Shown piece by piece: positions 8,336-11,735 of a stretch of DNA of 11,735 nucleotides. The stretch spans positions 1 to 11,735 of the forward strand of contig MU129465.1 of NCBI GenBank assembly GCA_014904985.1. The letters run 5' to 3'. This DNA comes from Hydnum rufescens UP504. Lineage: Eukaryota; Basidiomycota; Agaricomycetes; Cantharellales; Hydnaceae. The translations under genes were made by a program, and so were the position numbers. The notes under the pieces were generated by a model. That model had not been told where the DNA came from and did not search any database. It saw only the letters and a list, made by a program, of their open reading frames with translations. Every line of letters begins with the position of its first letter. The first letter of the stretch is position 1.

Positions 8336-8563
8336 TGACCTCATGCTCCAAGTATTCCACATGCTCAGCAAATTGGTGACATCACCCCTCCTCATGATTC
8401 CTTTTGTTCTCTTTATGAATGACATCACTATGACATCACCTCCACATGATTCCTTTTGTTCTTCTTATGCATGACTCAGCTATGACTGCATTATGACATC
8501 ATCTTGTTATTTTTCTTTTGTTCTCACCTATGACTCACATATGACTCACCCATGAGGGAGTCA
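8336..8563 (+). promoter_or_regulatory. Cluster of bZIP-like sites (TGACTCA, TGACATCA)
   Basis: TGACTCA occurs at 8472, 8531 and 8542, with a reverse GAGTCA at 8558. TGACATCA occurs at 8377, 8420, 8431 and 8494, with TGACCTCA at 8336. TGACTCA is the known AP-1/Gcn4-type core. TGACATCA differs from the CRE palindrome TGACGTCA by one transition at its CpG. The cluster ends about 30 bp before the TATA box, which suggests an LTR enhancer. Binding is not shown. Confidence 0.6.
8393..8518 (+). repeat. 52-bp enhancer-like direct repeat
   Basis: CATGATTCCTTTTGTTCT at 8393 and again at 8445, each followed by TTATG(A/C)ATGAC. A third, weaker copy (TTTTTCTTTTGTTCTCAC) lies near 8509. The repeat carries the bZIP-like sites along with it. 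Confidence 0.75.
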
Positions 8564-8594
8564 TATTTCTTAAACACAGCCACCTTCAGAAAGG

Positions 8595-8601
8595 TATAAA
8601 A
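8595..8601 (+). promoter_or_regulatory. TATA box of the inserted LTR
   Basis: TATAAAA sits in the context GGTATAAAAGCTGG, downstream of the bZIP-like cluster. Transcription would start near 8620-8635, in the CCAGACACAATAATCTCC region. No ORF follows within the insert, as expected for the R-U5 part of a solo LTR. Confidence 0.6.
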
Positions 8602-9008
8602 GCTGGTAGATTTCCTGTATCCAGACACAATAATCTCCTCTCTGGAAATCATCACTGTCAACCACTGTCAACTTTTCTGCTTGCCTCTAAAGAACAGTCT
8701 ATCTATAAGCCATCTGGAGCTAAGTCATCTTCAAGGTTGTTGAGACAAAGCCACTGGTAGCCCTCTATGTGAATCACTAAAGCCAAGGATATTTGCAGGA
8801 CCTAAGGTTAGAGTTGCTGGACATCCAAGGAAAAGTAAGCATAATGAAATACATATCAGGTTTTGAAGAAAGAAGGAAGAAACATACTAACAAGGCTAAC
8901 CAAGCACTGACCAGTCTATAACCCACAGATATCCGCATTTTGACCAGGAGAATGTAAACAAGAATACACAAATATCAGTAAACAGACCAACACAACATGA
9001 ATGATGTG

Positions 9009-9072
9009 TAAGCCTTTCCATAAGCATCCCACACGACATATAAGCCTTTCTACAAGCATCCCAAATGATATA
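9009..9072. repeat. 32-bp direct repeat, two copies
   Basis: TAAGCCTTTC at 9009 and 9041 starts two adjacent 32-bp units that share AAGCATCCCA and end in ATA. Most differences are C/T transitions. Confidence 0.75.
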
Positions 9073-9260
9073 TCATTGACTACAGCTAGTCCATATCCCT
9101 TCCTATTCTCCACTGAACACCATACACGTCTTGCAGAGTGTGATCAACCATGGAAGTGAACCAACCCAACAAATAACAACAGAAATACAGTCTCCCATCT
9201 ACACACTGGCTGAACCAGATTTGATTTGACAGTCATTGGAGCTCCCAACCCTTCTTCTAT

Positions 9261-9835
9261 AGTGGCGAGCTTGTGGAAGAGCCTGGAGGATCCAGCATGG
9301 GCAGTTTCCCAAGGCAACTCATGTGATTCTTTGAGTATCCTGTGTACTTCTGTCCTTGGCACACATAATCGCACCACCCAATCTGCATCTCAAAAGATCA
9401 AGAGTCCTTCTTTGGACTTGTAGAATCTCTGGGCTTCCAGGAGCTCTGCTCCGTCTTCTGCTGCTTCATTCCAAGGCTGCCAGAAGCTAGGGTCTGGTTG
9501 GTATCCCTGGATGAAAGCTTCTATCCTTTGGGGGCTGATTTCAATGTTTAGTATCCATAGCACATACTCCTGGCTCGGGGGATTCACTGTCCTGGCTCTT
9601 CATCATGCTGCCAGCTCTATTTCCTCTGTTGCACTAGTGGAGGCCCTCTTGGCCTCCTGAGGACCCTGTGCCCTGCTCTGAGCTTGAGTGAAGAGGAATG
9701 CTGCTCGCTCGGCGGGCTTCCTTTCTACTACATCCTCCCAAGCAAATATTGGTTGCATTGAAAGGTGACTCGGTAAGGAGGGGGAATTGTCTTCCACAGG
9801 CAACTGATGCAGCAGACTCTGTCGCAGCCTTGAGA
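9261..9835 (-). pseudogene. RNase H tail, linker and integrase zinc-finger HH half
   Basis: A single minus-strand frame runs from SRLRQSLLHQLP (9833) to LFHKLAT (9263), interrupted only by TGA at 9603 and 9600 (adjacent) and TGA at 9390. SRLR continues the VDP-(L)SRL end of RNase H after a frame change at 9834-9836. The linker includes VNPPSQEYVLWIL and FIQGYQPDPSFWQPW. The integrase N-terminus is DADWVVRLCVPRTEVHRILKESHELPWETAHAG, which holds the two His of the HHCC finger. The matching Cys pair lies beyond the 1,620-bp insertion near 7583-7574. The three stops all lie in an otherwise coherent frame, so point decay rather than rearrangement explains them. Confidence 0.8.
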
Positions 9836-10170
9836 GGGATCAACATTTGAATGGATGATGCCCACTCTATGCACTATGTCCAGGCCTGGATATGCTGTGA
9901 ATACTGCCCCCCATGCCGTGAGATGCCTGTTCGCATTTTTGTATGTTGCCCACTGTAGTGCTGCGTGATCCATGATCACAATGTTCTTCTCACCTTCAAT
10001 GAAGGGTTGGAAGTGCACTAGTGCTTCCTTAACCCCTAGGGCTTCTCTTTCCATCACCAAATAATTTCATTTGGCAGACTTCAGGGATCTGCTCCAGTAG
10101 GTGATGACTCGTTCAACATGCACAATCGTATCTTCCACATTTTCGGCCCAGGTGTCAGAGCAGCCCATGC
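9836..10170 (-). pseudogene. RNase H domain of gypsy pol, 5'-truncated
   Basis: One minus-strand frame reads CSDTWAENVEDTIVHVERVITYWSRSLKSA, TGA at 10067, NYLVMEREALGVKEAL, IVIMDHAALQW, LTAWGAVFTAYPGLDIVHRVGIIHSNVDP. These are the RNase H motifs: the catalytic Glu region EREAL, Asp in (T/M)DHAAL, and the terminal Asp of NVDP. The first catalytic Asp and all of reverse transcriptase are missing because homology stops at 10171. The domain degrades RNA in the RNA:DNA hybrid during element replication. Confidence 0.82.
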
Positions 10171-10640
10171 TGTAAATATTTTGCAAAAAATGTGGTAACT
10201 TACTGTGGAAGGGTTGCATCAACACCTGGTAACTTTGTTGCAACAAGCTTCAGTAACCCTGTTTCATTAAACCTTTTGCATCCAGGCTATTATTATTATT
10301 CCAGTTAAATAATATATATTTTAGAATATTAATATCCCTAAATGCGGTAATTAGATAGCCCAATAAGGAAGGGTGCATTAGATAATATCCCATAATAACC
10401 TTGGATAATATCCAGTTACATAATACACTGCCTAAATGCGGAAATTAAATGAACTACATCCAAGAAAAATTTCCCCATCCAGCCCAATGGGGCCCAGGAC
10501 CAGGGGGTGGTGCCTGGGATGGATGGATGGACCCCTAGGGACCTTGATACAGTGAAAAACCAGGCCCAGGGCCACTGGTTAGTGCCTGAAACAATGAGAA
10601 CAGTAAAAACAGCACTGGAACCACCGGAAATTGCCAGAAA
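10171..10640. other. AT-rich LTR-like sequence abutting truncated RNase H
   Basis: No gene is seen. The sequence starts TGTAAATATTTTGC exactly where RNase H homology ends, so it may be an LTR-type end of an element continuing past the window. It contains a repeated CCTAAATGCGG(T/A)AATTA at 10337 and 10431, GATAATATCC at 10381 and 10405, an ATT run near 10289, and a GGAT run at 10517-10530. Confidence 0.4.
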
Positions 10641-11490
10641 GTAACTGCTGGACAGATGAGTCTGAAATGTGGCACATGATTAGAGACTATTAGGACGCAA
10701 ATCGTATCAAAATTTCAGCCCAATACATGCATTACTTATGGAGATATGGGCCACACAAGTTCAGACATTAAAATTGATTTCCTCCCCCTATAAAATAGCT
10801 GGGGACTTGAAAATTTACACAGAGTATGAAGTCATTATAAAGTAATTATGTGCCAAAAATAAGCCCAATCCATGCACTTAAAGAGGGGAACTGGGCAAGG
10901 GGGACCACAACCACTGGAAGTTGCCGGAAAATAAGTGCTGTGGGGATGAGTCTGAAATTCGGCACATGTCAGGAGACCATTGGTACACAAATCATATCAA
11001 AATTTCAGCCAAATACATGCATTACTTATGGAGATATGAGCCAAACACATTTGGACATTGAAAATTGATTTACTCCCCCTACAGTCAAGATATGAACTTG
11101 AAATTTTACACAGAGTATAGTCATATAATGGACTAAATCTATGCCAAACATCAGCCCAATCAGTTGAGTTTGAGACATTCAACTCCTTTGGCAGGCAGAA
11201 AAGAGGAACAACCCCACCATAAATATGAATCACCCCACACTGGGCCCAAAATAGGTGGAATTGACCTGTAATATTATGATACAGACTACATCTAAAAATG
11301 GAATGAATTGGATGTGTGGAAGTGGCTGAAATTGAGGGGGAGGGGATGGATAATCAAAAGTGAATTACACAAGATGTAGAGCAGGCATGGATCTGATCTC
11401 AGGCCACTAGTATAATATGTATATGGGGAGCTCATATACCAAATATCAGCCTCACCAGACTCCAATTTAGGCATTGCTCCACATCATCCC
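10640..11490. repeat. 145-bp periodic array with a 290-bp higher-order unit
   Basis: A CCAAAnnTCAGCCCAAT-like block recurs with its AGCC core at 10716, 10861, 11006, 11152 and 11447, with a weak match near 11297, so steps are 145, 145, 146 and about 2x147. Alternate units are most alike: TTGCC(A/G)GAAA at 10631 and 10921, TCTGAAAT at 10661 and 10951, ATTACTTATGGAGATATG at 10731 and 11021, each 290 bp apart. ACACAGAGTAT at 10817 and 11108 is 291 apart. No coding frame is shared between units. Confidence 0.8.
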
Positions 11491-11735
11491 CCCTAAACTC
11501 ACAAGTTCCTCCCCAGGGCCTTCCATCCATGCCATTACCCTGAAAATTCACAGTTGGCTCATCCAAACACATTCATAACATCCCCTCAAAATTTCAAATT
11601 TCTTACTGCAATGTGAGACCTTGCAGAATATTTTCAAGTTTCACTGTAATACACCCTCCAGTGGGGGCACTTCCAGAGCTCCAATGACTCTGATTTTTTG
11701 TAGGCCACACCTGGTCACCATTTGAGGCTCAGGTG
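11491..11735. other. No gene seen; probable continuation of the LTR-like element
   Basis: Non-coding sequence with short echoes of the array (CTCAAAATTTCAAATTTCTTACTGCAA near 11585), but no clear unit, ORF or terminal structure before the window ends. Confidence 0.4.

Larger units (their letters stand above)
7641..9260 (+). mobile_element. 1,620-bp insertion, probable solo LTR, in the gypsy integrase
   Basis: The insertion lies exactly between two halves of the zinc finger. It starts TGTGGAAG and ends CTTCTATA, which becomes CTTCCACA, the exact inverse of the start, if two C-to-T changes are undone. It is flanked by TGTGG (7636-7640) and AGTGG (9261-9265), a 5-bp target duplication with one mismatch. 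Removing the insert with one flank copy joins LFHKLAT directly to WFYWPRM in frame, with the normal 14-residue spacing from the second His to FYWP. Inside are 160-bp repeats, a bZIP-like site cluster, and a TATA box oriented on the + strand, an LTR-like U3 layout. The rest (8610-9260) has no coding signal. Orientation is inferred from the TATA box. Confidence 0.75.
5713..10170 (-). mobile_element. Degenerate Ty3/gypsy chromovirus, 5'-truncated, interrupted by an insertion
   Basis: On the minus strand the order is RNase H (10170-9836), linker, integrase zinc finger, core, GPF motif, chromodomain and an extra ORF. This is the chromovirus order, with integrase after RNase H and a chromodomain at the integrase C-terminus. 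Gag, protease and reverse transcriptase are absent: homology stops at 10171, where an AT-rich TGTAAATATT sequence begins. A 1,620-bp insertion at 7641-9260 splits the zinc finger. Many stops and frameshifts show the copy is dead. Fungal chromoviruses replicate through an RNA intermediate and integrate by a D,D-35-E integrase. Confidence 0.88.

Noticed and set aside
7641..9260. Short plus- and minus-strand open frames of about 65 codons in the insert
   Set aside because: They have no motif, no shared frame between repeat units and no splice continuity. The region behaves as non-coding LTR sequence.
10850..11233. Small frames inside the 145-bp array
   Set aside because: They are not maintained from unit to unit, and the repeat step (145) is not a multiple of three, so conservation is not at protein level.

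Overview
The window looks like accessory DNA from a basidiomycete fungus, most likely an agaricomycete. Three things point there: a KDZ-type transposase remnant (a superfamily abundant in that class), a chromodomain Ty3/gypsy element, and 54-66 nt GT-AG introns. Almost everything readable is a broken or nested mobile element. I see no bacterial genes, tRNA, rRNA or CRISPR array.

Layout. (1) 1-3149, + strand: a spliced gene I do not recognise, cut by the window's left edge, with four clear introns. It probably encodes a nuclear, acidic/basic low-complexity protein and is now broken by one stop and two frameshifts. (2) 3246-3493: a GGGGCCCC-rich, LTR-like segment. (3) 3505-5311, + strand: the C-terminal half of a KDZ transposase with two introns, its 5' half missing. 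(4) 5342-5719: a second GGGGCCCC-rich block with a 20-21 bp minisatellite, placed where the 3' LTR of the next element should be. (5) 5713-10170, - strand: a decayed chromovirus-type Ty3/gypsy element. From its 5' side it shows RNase H, linker, integrase zinc finger, integrase core with D,D-35-E spacing, GPF motif, chromodomain, then an unusual Cys-rich ORF with one transmembrane segment. (6) 7641-9260: a 1,620-bp insertion splitting the integrase zinc finger, best read as a solo LTR with a near-perfect 5-bp target duplication. It holds 160-bp tandem repeats, a cluster of bZIP-like sites and a TATA box. (7) 10171-11735: a further AT-rich, LTR-like insertion that truncates the gypsy element in RNase H and carries a 145-bp periodic array.

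One mutational signature crosses the decayed ORFs: ten of the eleven in-frame stops I can place are TGA, often where Arg is expected. This fits C-to-T decay at CpG (methylation or RIP-like silencing). The most interesting items are the post-chromodomain membrane-protein-like ORF, the regulatory architecture of the solo LTR, the 145-bp nucleosome-sized array, and the unknown gene beside the KDZ remnant. No intact, clearly new system is visible. Family assignments rest on motif recognition, not on searches.
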